The notes: generated by a model not told the origin, from the letters alone. DNA of 64,000 nucleotides from an uncultured Myxococcales bacterium (GCA_937980205.1 CALJKW010000069.1:1-64000), one strand, 5' to 3'; shown: positions 8,185-16,647, numbered from the stretch's first letter. Numbers and translations: made by a program.

Positions 8185-9803
8185 GCCGCACTCTCCGCTG
8201 CGATGCGGTCGAGGAGGTCGTCGGCGCTGGATGTCGGTCGAAACTCAGCATCCAGGTAGCCGAGGTCGCGCATGAACCGCGCCACGTTGTCGAAGCGCGG
8301 GCTCGAAGTGCCGGGCTCCATGGGAGCGAGCGGGATCAAGTACTCGCCCTCGATGCAGAACTTCGCCGTGTAGCGGTTCGGGTCTGCCGCAAGCTTGCGA
8401 AGCGCGTTCGAGCGGTGCTGGTTGATGACGTACTCACGAATCCAGCGCGCCAAGAACAATGGGATCGGCTCGTCACCAGTGACTGCCTCGCGCCACTTTG
8501 CGGCGAGGAAACGGGGCGAGAGCCGGCTTGGCTCGTTTTCCCCAAGCCATGCGGCCGCTCCGTCGGTGTTCTCGAGGTGCGCGCATCGTGCGAGTGAGAA
8601 GACGAGCAGTAGGGCCGAGTCAGCGAGGCAGGTGTCGGCATCGGAGAGGTCGAGTCGCCCCGCGAGCTCGACTTCAGTCAACCTTGCTTCACGCTGCTGC
8701 GTGCACGACGTGACCATTTGTTCATTGAGGTCCCGCGCGTGCAGCTGCAGCAGGCCCTCCGACGTCGCGGAATCGACCATCGCCTCCACGAGCCGGTTGA
8801 GCGCGGTCCCTTCGCCGCCCAAACTCAGCTCCGGGCGCGCAGCGAACTTGAGAGCGATCGCAAGCAGGTATTCGGAGGCGAGCGTCGCGTAGGCATGCGC
8901 CTGGTAGATGCGCCAGGCCTTGAGTGTCGACTCGTAGTGCTTCGGAAGCCCGAGCCATCGGACCTCGGCTGGCGCAGCGTCGTCCGGAACGATTTGAACT
9001 CCACCAAGGAGCGTTGCCTCGCGGAAATCAGCTGTGGAGGGGGAGTCGCGGTCGTTCAGAAGTCTGTGAAGGGCAAGCACGATGCCGATGCTCGAGATGC
9101 GGCGCGAAGCGGACCAGTCGAGGATCGCGTCGCGCAACACGGCGCGCTCGCTGCGCGCCGACTCGTTCGCATCTGCCCACATCGGCAAGGTGGTGAGGGC
9201 AGCGAGGCCGCCGTGCTGAAGCGCCGCAACGGGCGCGGTGCTGCTCGAGACGTTGCGAGCGATGGTGAGCAGGCCAGCTTCGGTGAGACACCGCTCGAAT
9301 GCTTGTGCGAGCACGCGGCCGCGGCGCGTTGGTCGGCTGACATCGCCCGCGGACTCGATGAGGCCGAGCTGGCGCATCGGGCCCGCATAGATGGCCAGGC
9401 TCCCGGTCGAAGCTCGGAGATGGTCCGTCCCGAGGGTGATCGCTCCACCGCCGGCCTTCTCGAGTGCTCGGCGGACCTTCCGTTCGCCGGCGACGTTCAC
9501 TGCTTTGGGGTCGACGCATAGCGACACGGCCGCCATGAGGTAGTCGAGGCGCTTGAGATGCTCTCTCCACCGCGCGACGTTGAGCTTGTGCTCCGAGGCG
9601 CCTTCGACTCCGCCGGCGACACGGAACGCTTCGCTCAGCGCCCAACAAAGGAATGAGAAGTATCGCGGCCGCCACGAAACCGATGTCGTGAAGTCGAAGA
9701 GCCGGGAATACGCGCCCTCGCCGGCCACGCGCATTCCGAGGTGGTCGACCCCCTGGGGGTCGTCGGTTGGAGCCTCGGACCAGCCCACCTCCGAACCGTC
9801 CAT
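8181..9803 (-). CDS. Unrecognised protein, partner of the PLD nuclease
   Basis: From ATG 9803 this is a 540-residue protein of unknown function. A GTG at 9935 would add 44 residues of poor composition that run into the neighbouring gene. An N-terminal segment reads DHLGMRVAGEGAYSRLFDF, then RPRYFSFLCWAL. This resembles the G-x-x-x-Y/F-x-x-L...R-x-RYFSF-x-W pattern of helical proteins such as DUF6361 that sit beside helicases and nucleases in defence regions, but I cannot assign a family. The rest is mainly helical, with no catalytic motif or membrane segment visible. Translational coupling to the PLD gene points to a shared complex or toxin-regulator relationship. Confidence 0.55.
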   Translation of the reverse strand: MDGSEVGWSEAPTDDPQGVDHLGMRVAGEGAYSRLFDFTTSVSWRPRYFSFLCWALSEAFRVAGGVEGASEHKLNVARWREHLKRLDYLMAAVSLCVDPKAVNVAGERKVRRALEKAGGGAITLGTDHLRASTGSLAIYAGPMRQLGLIESAGDVSRPTRRGRVLAQAFERCLTEAGLLTIARNVSSSTAPVAALQHGGLAALTTLPMWADANESARSERAVLRDAILDWSASRRISSIGIVLALHRLLNDRDSPSTADFREATLLGGVQIVPDDAAPAEVRWLGLPKHYESTLKAWRIYQAHAYATLASEYLLAIALKFAARPELSLGGEGTALNRLVEAMVDSATSEGLLQLHARDLNEQMVTSCTQQREARLTEVELAGRLDLSDADTCLADSALLLVFSLARCAHLENTDGAAAWLGENEPSRLSPRFLAAKWREAVTGDEPIPLFLARWIREYVINQHRSNALRKLAADPNRYTAKFCIEGEYLIPLAPMEPGTSSPRFDNVARFMRDLGYLDAEFRPTSSADDLLDRIAAESAA

Positions 9804-9927
9804 GCTTAGAGAATGCCGCAGCGCTCGCGGCGAGTCAGCTACGCCCTGGTAAGGCCCAGCAGTGCGACCAGCGCAAGCAACAGCTTCTCGTCGGCTATCG
9901 CGGCGGTCCGAGGTAGAGAACGTCGGG

Positions 9928-10350
9928 ATGCTCACGATCGAAGTCCGAGACCCGGCCGGTCAGCCGCTCGCGCAGTTCGCGATCTTCCCGATGTTGGCGG
10001 TTGCGGCCTCTCCCGACGAGCAAGTGCAGAACTTCGAGTACCTCGCCCAGGCAACGCACGAGCGGTTCTTCTTTCTCGTCGCTTCAGATCTCATTCAGGG
10101 GTGGCGCCTGAGCGTTGATCTCCCGCACGCACCGTTCTTCAAGGCGAACACGCCGGAGATCCTTGGGCCATATGCCGACCACCCGACCCAGGTCGCCATG
10201 GCGCGCGAGAACTACCTCGCGAGCCTGGTGCAGACGTGGTTGGCGGATCTCACTTCTCGGTGGAAGAGCCTACGGGACCCCGCCCCAGGAGAGGAGCGCC
10301 TCGACCAGATGGGATTCCTCCAGCTCCTGCGCGGCACTGCGACAACGTGA
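9928..10350 (+). CDS. Hypothetical protein, first gene of PIN-like operon
   Basis: From ATG 9928 the product has 140 residues, beginning MLTIEVRDPAGQPLAQFAIF. An earlier in-frame ATG at 9862 would overlap the divergent neighbour's leader and looks less likely. It is a mixed alpha/beta protein with no recognised motif. Its stop overlaps the GTG start of the PIN-like gene, so the two are made together. That arrangement resembles an antitoxin-toxin pair, but the protein lacks any recognisable DNA-binding antitoxin fold. The antitoxin idea is only a suggestion. Confidence 0.55.
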   Translation: MLTIEVRDPAGQPLAQFAIFPMLAVAASPDEQVQNFEYLAQATHERFFFLVASDLIQGWRLSVDLPHAPFFKANTPEILGPYADHPTQVAMARENYLASLVQTWLADLTSRWKSLRDPAPGEERLDQMGFLQLLRGTATT

Positions 10351-10994
10351 TCACGGTCTACGCTGAGACCTCTTTCGTGATGGCCCACGCGCACCACGAG
10401 GACCTGGCGAGCACGCAAGCGCTCATCGACGGTGCCAGGAAGAAGCAGATCCGGCTGGCGGTGCCGATGCTGTCTCTGTTCGAGGCGCTGTATCGTTGGC
10501 GAGGTCAGCAGAAGAAGTTGCAGGCGAAGGAGCGGGACCTCCGGAACCTCGCCAGTGAACTCCAGGGGTCGATGTCGACCGCGATGTCGCCGGCGCACAA
10601 CGACATCAAGGCCGCGAACACCGCGGCCGCCGCGGCGCTCATTGAACTGGCCTCCAAGCATGGCAAGACGATCGACGACGAGCGTGAAGCCGTTGCGAAC
10701 TGCATAGCGGAGCTGGTCGGCTCGGCCTCGGTTCTCCCGATCACCGTCGATCACTTCGCGGTGGCGCGCGTCGAGGAGACGACTGTGCGCGGCCCTGCGG
10801 ACGCCCTCGTGCTTGTCGCGGTTCTAGATGACGCGGCGAACCTTCCCGGGTCGGACCAGGCGATCTTCCTTACGCTCGACTCGGGCTTCGACGGGCCCGC
10901 GGCGAAGAAGAAGCTGAGCGGTCGAAGGGTCCAGACGATTGGCCAGACGAAGTGGCTTGTCGACAAGCTCAAGGCCGAGGGCGCCTTGGTCTGA
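10347..10994 (+). CDS. PIN-domain-like protein
   Basis: From GTG 10347 the product has 215 residues. It begins MITVYAETSFVMAHAHHEDL, which fits the first strand and acidic residue of a PIN ribonuclease domain, although with Glu rather than the usual Asp. Later LSLFEALYRW and the C-terminal pair PADALVLVAVLDDA and AIFLTLDSGFDG fit the remaining conserved acidic positions. A helical insertion (about residues 65-130) makes it longer than a simple VapC toxin. The start overlaps the upstream stop by GTGA. PIN proteins are usually metal-dependent RNases, and here activity is inferred from a partial motif match only. Confidence 0.55.
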   Translation: MITVYAETSFVMAHAHHEDLASTQALIDGARKKQIRLAVPMLSLFEALYRWRGQQKKLQAKERDLRNLASELQGSMSTAMSPAHNDIKAANTAAAAALIELASKHGKTIDDEREAVANCIAELVGSASVLPITVDHFAVARVEETTVRGPADALVLVAVLDDAANLPGSDQAIFLTLDSGFDGPAAKKKLSGRRVQTIGQTKWLVDKLKAEGALV

Positions 10995-11092
10995 TGTACC
11001 GGTTGAAGAAGTACGGCGGCGACGCGCCCGCGTCCTCCGAGAGCGACGAGGACGATGAACCCTCACACGAGCTCCAGGCTATCGGTCGATGA
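10994..11092 (+). CDS. Small acidic ORF coupled to the PIN-like gene
   Basis: A 32-codon ORF starts at an ATG that overlaps the PIN gene's stop (TGATG) and ends at 11092. The product is basic at the start (MYRLKKYGG) and then acidic (SESDEDDEPSHE). The exact overlap is the only evidence that it is translated. No family is recognisable and it could be a chance frame. Confidence 0.25.
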   Translation: MYRLKKYGGDAPASSESDEDDEPSHELQAIGR

Positions 11093-11171
11093 CGGGCCTA
11101 ACAGACGGGTCTGACGTGCATGCCCGCGGAGGAGCAAACGCAGTCAAACGCCATCAAGCGCAGTGCTTCGG

Positions 11172-11570
11172 TCAGCGCTTGCCGCGCAGCTGAGCCAGCG
11201 CCTTGGCGCCTGCGCGGCCGCGCGGAAGGACCACGTCGCGGACCGAGTTCGGCGGTGCAAAGGCCTGCCAGGCTGATGGCAGTCGCCCCGTGCGCTCGAG
11301 GTTGCGGAACTTCTGGTAGTGCGCGGGGCAGTAGCCCTTGCTGCGGGCGTGCCGTCTGCAGCCGATCAAGGCGCAGAGGCGGTCGTTGTGAGCCCTGCGC
11401 CCCCTCGAGACCGATCTCGGCGAAGGCCGACTCGTTCCTCCGAGCGCCGCCGACAGCTGCGCAAGCACGGCTCCGTGACCCTGGAGTTGATTGACCGCAC
11501 GCGCCAGCGGGGCGATCGCCGCTTCGACCTCGTGTCGAACCATGCTCCGAATCGCCTCGTCGACGGACAT
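11172..11570 (-). CDS. Small protein with Cys/His zinc-binding-like motif
   Basis: From ATG 11570, preceded by a strong AGGAGAGCTG ribosome site, this encodes 132 residues. The N-terminal part (MSVDEAIRSMVRHEVEAAI) is helical, with a run that could form a coiled coil. A basic linker follows, then a compact C-x4-C...YC-x2-HY motif (CALIGCRRHARSKGYCPAHYQK) near residue 65-86 that looks like a small zinc-binding site. The tail is basic. Nucleic-acid binding is plausible from the charge and the motif. I do not recognise a named family. Confidence 0.6.
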   Translation of the reverse strand: MSVDEAIRSMVRHEVEAAIAPLARAVNQLQGHGAVLAQLSAALGGTSRPSPRSVSRGRRAHNDRLCALIGCRRHARSKGYCPAHYQKFRNLERTGRLPSAWQAFAPPNSVRDVVLPRGRAGAKALAQLRGKR

Positions 11571-11645
11571 CAGCTCTCCTGGTCTGTGGGAAGGACCAGC
11601 ACCTACAACAAGCTGCCCGCCGCGCAAACCGAATGGAGTCGCCGC

Positions 11646-12083
11646 TCAGTCTGCTGCGCGGTTGGCGGCGCCGACAGCGAGGCGCCCTCCGCTGAGGACA
11701 ATGCTCGGCAGGTACTCCGGGTCCCTTCCTCGTTGGAACTCGTAGAGCTGCACCGGCGGCGTCATCGTCGGGTTGAGCTGCTGGCCGATGACAACCGGTC
11801 CGGGCGCAGGCCCCGCGTAGAAGATGTGCTAGCGCGGCGCCCAAGGGAACCCGTTGGCCAGGCGCTCGTACGTCTCGCGCGCCAACCGGCCCAGCGCCGT
11901 CAGCTGCCGCTGCTTCTGGAGCCAAGCGGTCGACGGGGAGGGGACACCGATCCGAACGACCGCGCCGACGTCGCGCCGGGCATATCGAGCGACGTGTCGG
12001 GCACGCGCGCGGCGAGGCGACGCAACCAGACCTCGCGTCGTCGAGGCGCTCCTCGACAAGACGAGGCTCTCGCGCGACGACAT
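11646..12083 (-). pseudogene. Interrupted hypothetical gene with in-frame amber codon
   Basis: Reading from 12083, a frame runs 84 codons to a TAG at 11829-11831 (...RLANGFPWAPR-stop). It continues in the same frame without another stop for 60 codons (HIFYAGPAPGPVVIGQQLNP...) to TGA at 11646. The downstream part has protein-like composition, with no start codon placed to explain independent translation. A single nonsense mutation in a gene of about 145 codons is the simplest reading. The product is unrecognised. Readthrough, or a sequencing error at one base, would be the alternatives. Confidence 0.5.
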
Positions 12084-12193
12084 GTACGCGTTGTCCTGAG
12101 GAACACAGCGTCGAAGACAGATGAAATCGTCCGCCGGTTGGCGTTTGCTCGGGAGTCGGGATTTGCCTGATTCCCGGGAAGGTCGGTCACGAC

Positions 12194-13198
12194 TTGGGCT
12201 ACAAACAGTTTCTTCGGACAGTGGAAGCGGCGCAGCGACGAGAAGAACGCGCCGCGCTGCGACGGCATCGAGAGCTGGTCAGGCAAGCGCAGCGCGACCA
12301 GCGCGAACGCGCGAGGGAGAACGCCGCCAACGAGGTCGCGGTCTTCGAGAACTACCTCGACGTGTTGGTTTCGGTGCACAAGGACTGCGGCGAGCAGTGG
12401 AACTGGCAGTCGGTGTCGATCGCACCGGCGCCTCCCGCGCCTGTGCCAACGAACACCGGCGAGACCGCAACCCGGCAGCGGCTGGACGACTACAAGCCCG
12501 GCTTCTTTGCCCGGCTGTTCGGCGGAGCGAAGAAGAGGCGCGCGGAGCTGGAGGACGATGTCCAACGCGCCATTGCCGACGATCGCGCTGAGCACCAGCG
12601 CGCTCTGGCAGCCCACAAGAAGGCGACCGAGCTCTGGGACTTTCGTCGCAAGCTTGCTGGGGCCGTCCTCCAGCGGAACGTGGCAGCCTACCGCAAGGCG
12701 CTGGAGCACATTGATCCCTTCTCGGAGCTCGGCGAGTTCAAGACCCGCGTCGAAGTGATGACGTTCGAGCCGGACGTTCTGGCGCTGAACTGCTACCTCG
12801 AGGACGAAGACCTCGTTCCGAAAGAAGAGCTCAAGCTCACCGCCGGCGGGAAGGTCTCCGAGAAGCAGATGGCGGCCGGCAAGTACTGGGCTCTCCACCA
12901 GGACTACGTGTGCTCGTGTGCCCTCCGCGCGGCTCGCGAGTCGTTTGCCGCGCTGCCGGTCAGCCGGGTGATCGTGAACGTGCAGGGTACCCGCATGGAC
13001 ACCAGCACCGGCCACCTCGGAGTCGTCACGCTACTCGCGATCAACTTCGCTCGTCCCGAGCTCCAGCGCATCAACATGGAGACGATCGATCCCTCCGACT
13101 CACTGAAGAACTTTCATCACCGGATGAAGTTCAAGAAGAGCTCGGGGTTCGAGCCAGTGGAGCCGATCACCGCGGACGAGCAGTGGGTGACGACATGA
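12194..13198 (+). CDS. Conserved hypothetical protein, coupled to GIY-YIG gene
   Basis: This 334-residue protein begins at TTG 12194 after a GGAAGG-like ribosome site. The first 50 residues form an Arg/Glu-rich helix (FLRTVEAAQRREERAALRRH...), probably a coiled coil. A central DDYKPGFFARLFGGAKKRRAEL segment and a helical charged region follow, and then a C-terminal alpha/beta domain (about residues 170-315). No catalytic motif is evident. Its stop overlaps the start of the next gene by ATGA, so the two proteins are probably made in step. No function is assigned. Confidence 0.65.
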   Translation: MGYKQFLRTVEAAQRREERAALRRHRELVRQAQRDQRERARENAANEVAVFENYLDVLVSVHKDCGEQWNWQSVSIAPAPPAPVPTNTGETATRQRLDDYKPGFFARLFGGAKKRRAELEDDVQRAIADDRAEHQRALAAHKKATELWDFRRKLAGAVLQRNVAAYRKALEHIDPFSELGEFKTRVEVMTFEPDVLALNCYLEDEDLVPKEELKLTAGGKVSEKQMAAGKYWALHQDYVCSCALRAARESFAALPVSRVIVNVQGTRMDTSTGHLGVVTLLAINFARPELQRINMETIDPSDSLKNFHHRMKFKKSSGFEPVEPITADEQWVTT

Positions 13199-14493
13199 GC
13201 GCGGGGCCAGGCTGGTACCCGGATCCACAGAACCCGGTGTATTCGAGATGGTGGGACGGGGCGGTCTGGTCCGATCAGGTACGGCCCGCGACTCCACCGG
13301 CGATGCCACCGCCTACGAGCGCCGCACCCGGCGACGAGCAAGCGCTCGCGAAGAGCGTCGCAGCGATGCGCGCCGAGTACGAGACGCTACGGAAACTGAT
13401 CGTCGAGACGAGCGACGCCATGATCCTGCAGGAGGTGGGCATCTATCAGTACGCTCACCCGCTCGACTCATCCGCCGCCTACAAGGATGCGCTCGCCCAG
13501 CTGAACGAGGCGATCAAGGCCTGCGTGAAGCGTGGCGGGGCGGTGACGAGCACGAAGAAGTGGGTGATCAACGGGTCGGAGAAGGAGGGCGCCAAGATGG
13601 TGTCCGACTTCAGCAAGCTGATCCTCCGCGCGTTCAACAACGAGGCGGACAACGTCCTGCGGACCCTGAAACCTTATTCCCTCGATGCGGCTGTGGAGCG
13701 CCTCGAGAAGTTGCGCGTCACCGTAGCCAAACTTGGCGCGAGCATGAAGCTGGCGATCACCGACGAGTACAACGCTCTAAGGGTGAAGGAGCTGCAGTTG
13801 ACCGCGGACTACCTGGCGAAAGTGGCTGAGGAGAAGGAGCGCGAGCGTGAGGAGCGTCTGCGCCTGAAGGAAGAGGAAGCGGCGAAGCGCGAGTTCGAGC
13901 GCGAGCAGGCGAAGCTCGAGAAGGAGAAGGCGCACTACACGGCGGCCGCTGTCGCATTGCTCGCGAAGGGCGATGCCGTCGCCGCCGCCGAGGCGCAGGC
14001 GCACGTCGCTGAGCTTGAGCAGGCCATCGACGGTGTCGTCCGACGCGCGGCGAACATCCGGGCCGGCTACGTGTACGTGATTTCCAACATCGGGTCCTTC
14101 GGTGAGACCGTCGTGAAGATCGGCCTGACCCGGAGGCTCGAGCCGCTGGAGCGCGTTCGCGAGCTCGGTGACGCGTCCGTGCCGTTCCGATTCGACGTGC
14201 ACGCGCTGATCTTCAGCGACGACGCGGTCGGGCTTGAGACTGCATTGCACCAGCGATTTGCCGACCGCCGGCTGAACATCGTCAACGCCCACCGGGAGTT
14301 CTTCTTCGTCACCCCGACGGAGGTCAAGGCCGCGCTGCTCGAGCTTCGCGGCGACCTCCTCACCTTCGTGGAGGTGCCCGAGGCGCTCGAGTGGCACCAG
14401 AGCGAGAACACAAGACGCGCAGGCGTGGTCGGGCGCCGAAGAGAGCTGAACTCACCAATACCGTCGCCTCCGCCGCCCATGCGATCGGGATGA
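13195..14493 (+). CDS. DUF2510 / coiled coil (DUF4041-like) / GIY-YIG nuclease-like protein
   Basis: From ATG 13195 this 432-residue protein has three parts. Residues 4-30 are a DUF2510-type tag (GWYPDPQNP...RWWDGAVWSD). Residues about 50-280 are helical with a long Glu/Lys/Arg coiled coil, resembling DUF4041. Residues about 285-385 are a T5orf172/MUG113-type GIY-YIG domain, with YVYVISNIGSFGETVVKIGLTRR standing for the GIY...YIG strands, then ETALHQRF and a downstream Asn and Glu. DUF2510 is best known from Actinobacteria, which makes the fusion notable. The gene overlaps the upstream gene by four bases and the convergent J-domain gene by 42. Confidence 0.75.
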   Translation: MSAGPGWYPDPQNPVYSRWWDGAVWSDQVRPATPPAMPPPTSAAPGDEQALAKSVAAMRAEYETLRKLIVETSDAMILQEVGIYQYAHPLDSSAAYKDALAQLNEAIKACVKRGGAVTSTKKWVINGSEKEGAKMVSDFSKLILRAFNNEADNVLRTLKPYSLDAAVERLEKLRVTVAKLGASMKLAITDEYNALRVKELQLTADYLAKVAEEKEREREERLRLKEEEAAKREFEREQAKLEKEKAHYTAAAVALLAKGDAVAAAEAQAHVAELEQAIDGVVRRAANIRAGYVYVISNIGSFGETVVKIGLTRRLEPLERVRELGDASVPFRFDVHALIFSDDAVGLETALHQRFADRRLNIVNAHREFFFVTPTEVKAALLELRGDLLTFVEVPEALEWHQSENTRRAGVVGRRRELNSPIPSPPPPMRSG

Positions 14494-15657
14494 AGTCTGT
14501 CCCGGCAAGGCGTTCGAGAGCCTTCCGAGGAAGGTCTTGAGCGAGTCGAGGTGCGCGAGCGTATCGCCGGCGGGCCCGGTGTAGTCCCCATCGAGAACCT
14601 GCTCGACCCAGGTCTCCATCGACTCGAGGGTGTAGGCCCGAATGCCGTTCTCTTCAGCCAGCGCGGCCGCGTTGCCCGACAGTCCAGGTGAGCAGAAGAG
14701 GTACCCGCGCTCGATGCGCGCGGCGCGCATCGCCCCGATCAGCTTCTCGACATAGCTCACGTTGACGGCGGCTCCACCGCGGTGGCGGAAACGGACGAGG
14801 AGCTCGTCTTCGCCGTCTGAGAACCGAAGCGTTCTATCTGGTGGCGCGTAGGCGATCGGCGCGAACCCGAGAAGGAAGAAGGTGGTCGTGATCCGACGGG
14901 CGATCTGCGACTCACTGTCGTCGAAGCTCGAGCGCCGGAGCACGAGCTCCATGATGCTCGCGAGGTCGGAGTAGTAACGCTGAAGACCCGCGGTCTCGTG
15001 CTCGCACCGCTGGGTCGCGGAGTGTTCGGCCTCCTTCGTGACCCATTGTGAGCCCGGGTTCAGCGCAAAGCGGCGCGTCGAGTTGATCACCGGGCCGCGG
15101 ACGCTGTCCACGAGCCAGAAACCGAAGAGCACCGAGCCGACGAATGCGGGCTTCAGGTAGAGGCCGGCCAGACTGCACGCCGCTACGCACGCGAACGAGA
15201 GCATCAAGTCCCTGCGCGCCCGCCTCATCTGGTCGCGAAACGACACGACGAAATTCTCAGCGTACTGCTGATAGGCCCGACGAATTCTCTGACTCTCTTC
15301 GGCGATTCGCTGCTGAATGCGGGCTTTGAACGCTGAGAGCGGATCCTCCCGGCGGTCTTGCACCGCACGGGGTGGAGGTCGCGATGCCGCCCGGCCTGTC
15401 GTGGCTTCGGGCTGACGTGGCCGCGCGGCACCGCCAACTCGCCATCTGAGATCATGCGAGACCCGTTGGACCGCATCGCTGAGCACCGCGTAGGCGGCGT
15501 TCACCTTGATCATCAGCTCGTGCGAGCCGCCGCGATCGGGGTGGTGCCGAAAGCAGGCCTCTCTCCACGCACGTCTGATCTCCTGAGGCGACGCCGTGGG
15601 CTCGACGCCGAGGACGGCGTAGCAGTTGAACTGGTCCCAGGAGCTCGTCGGCACCAA
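14452..15657 (-). CDS. J-domain / membrane / Mrr-like restriction-endonuclease-fold fusion
   Basis: This 401-residue protein starts with a J-domain (residues 10-70, with the HPD motif in FRHHPDRGGSHE), then a basic linker and one or two membrane segments (about 165-200, LMLSFACVAACSLAGLYL and VGSVLFGFWLV). A C-terminal domain (about 275-375) resembles Mrr/DUF2034 restriction endonucleases, with GYLFCSPGLSGNAAALAEENGI matching the typical late strands. The catalytic core normally reads D...Q-x-K. Here the equivalent strand reads ELLVRFRHR, so nuclease activity may be lost. The start is TTG 15657 or GTG 15654. The combination suggests a membrane-tethered Hsp70 partner. Confidence 0.65.
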   Translation of the reverse strand: MVPTSSWDQFNCYAVLGVEPTASPQEIRRAWREACFRHHPDRGGSHELMIKVNAAYAVLSDAVQRVSHDLRWRVGGAARPRQPEATTGRAASRPPPRAVQDRREDPLSAFKARIQQRIAEESQRIRRAYQQYAENFVVSFRDQMRRARRDLMLSFACVAACSLAGLYLKPAFVGSVLFGFWLVDSVRGPVINSTRRFALNPGSQWVTKEAEHSATQRCEHETAGLQRYYSDLASIMELVLRRSSFDDSESQIARRITTTFFLLGFAPIAYAPPDRTLRFSDGEDELLVRFRHRGGAAVNVSYVEKLIGAMRAARIERGYLFCSPGLSGNAAALAEENGIRAYTLESMETWVEQVLDGDYTGPAGDTLAHLDSLKTFLGRLSNALPGQTSSRSHGRRRRRYW

Positions 15658-15900
15658 GATGATACTCGACGGGGCAGGGGCACGAAGCCACCACGTCGCG
15701 CAGCACGGGACCGTCGAGCATGACTTTCGGTTGCCGTCCCGTGAACAGAGGTCGCCGTGGGCGTATTGATGCGTGCGTGTCGGCCGTCATGTCGCGACGT
15801 GATCACCAGCGTTCCGGGTCCAAACCGGGGCGTTCACGCTGCGGCAGCGCGGGAGGGCCCTCCACAAGCTCTCGTCCGACCGCTCACCTTGGAGGAGGAT

Positions 15901-16647
15901 ATGCCCCGTACCAAGATCGTGCCCACCGAGAGCCGCGAGGCGGCTCGTGCCTGCCTGCTCGACGGACACGGCGAGGCCGAACTGTCGGCCCTGCTCGTCA
16001 CAGCTGAGCTCCTACACCGCGTGCCCGGTTTCCTGAGGCAGCTGCTCGTGGGCATCCAGTGGGTCGGCGACGTCCGCGCACGGCTGACCCACATCGACGA
16101 TCCGCCCGAGCCCGTCCGAACGGCGTTGGCTCTCGGCGCAGTCAGCAGCGACGACGCATCCGGACTGACGGACATGCCCGGCGGTCGGGCGATGCTCGCT
16201 CAGATCAATGCAGGGTTGCAGCTCGCCGAAAGCGTGCGCCGCGCACGCGAGCTGCTTCCGAAGACCACGATGTTCGGGCGGGGAGGCGAGGGCCCAAAGA
16301 AGTTGCTCGCCTTGTCGCGAATGCCTCCGATCGATTTGGTCGCACTCGTGCTGTTGATCGCGACCAGGGCCGGCTTCAGCTCGAGGTTCTCCGCAACGGA
16401 AGCCACGGCCTTCGCCGTCCTCGCCGGCTTCGAGGCTCCCACCGACGACGTGGAGCGGCGGCTCAACACCTGGTCGAAGCGACTGCGTCGCATGGAGACG
16501 CACTTGAATCAGCCGCTGGTCGACCTCGGTAGGGTCCACCTGCAAATCATCTCGCGGCGCGTGGGCAAGCTCGCCGAGGGCGAGGCCGTGCACGCCAAAG
16601 TGAAGGCCGCGATCGGCGCGGCCGCAGAGCGGGTTGCGGTCAGGTGA
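15901..16647 (+). CDS. Hypothetical protein
   Basis: ATG 15901 is preceded by a near-perfect GGAGGAGG site, giving a 248-residue product (MPRTKIVPTESREAARACLL...). The frame extends further upstream, but that part lacks a ribosome site and overlaps the promoter region of the divergent J-domain gene. The protein is helical, contains a possible buried segment (PIDLVALVLLIATRAGF, about residues 140-157) and has no recognised motif. It is followed after 24 bases by another hypothetical on the same strand, so the two may form an operon. Confidence 0.6.
   Translation: MPRTKIVPTESREAARACLLDGHGEAELSALLVTAELLHRVPGFLRQLLVGIQWVGDVRARLTHIDDPPEPVRTALALGAVSSDDASGLTDMPGGRAMLAQINAGLQLAESVRRARELLPKTTMFGRGGEGPKKLLALSRMPPIDLVALVLLIATRAGFSSRFSATEATAFAVLAGFEAPTDDVERRLNTWSKRLRRMETHLNQPLVDLGRVHLQIISRRVGKLAEGEAVHAKVKAAIGAAAERVAVR

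Noticed and set aside
11098..11925. A 275-codon minus-strand frame through the zinc-binding protein gene and pseudogene
   Set aside because: It runs in a different frame from the two well-supported reading frames and has no ribosome site or recognisable protein pattern.
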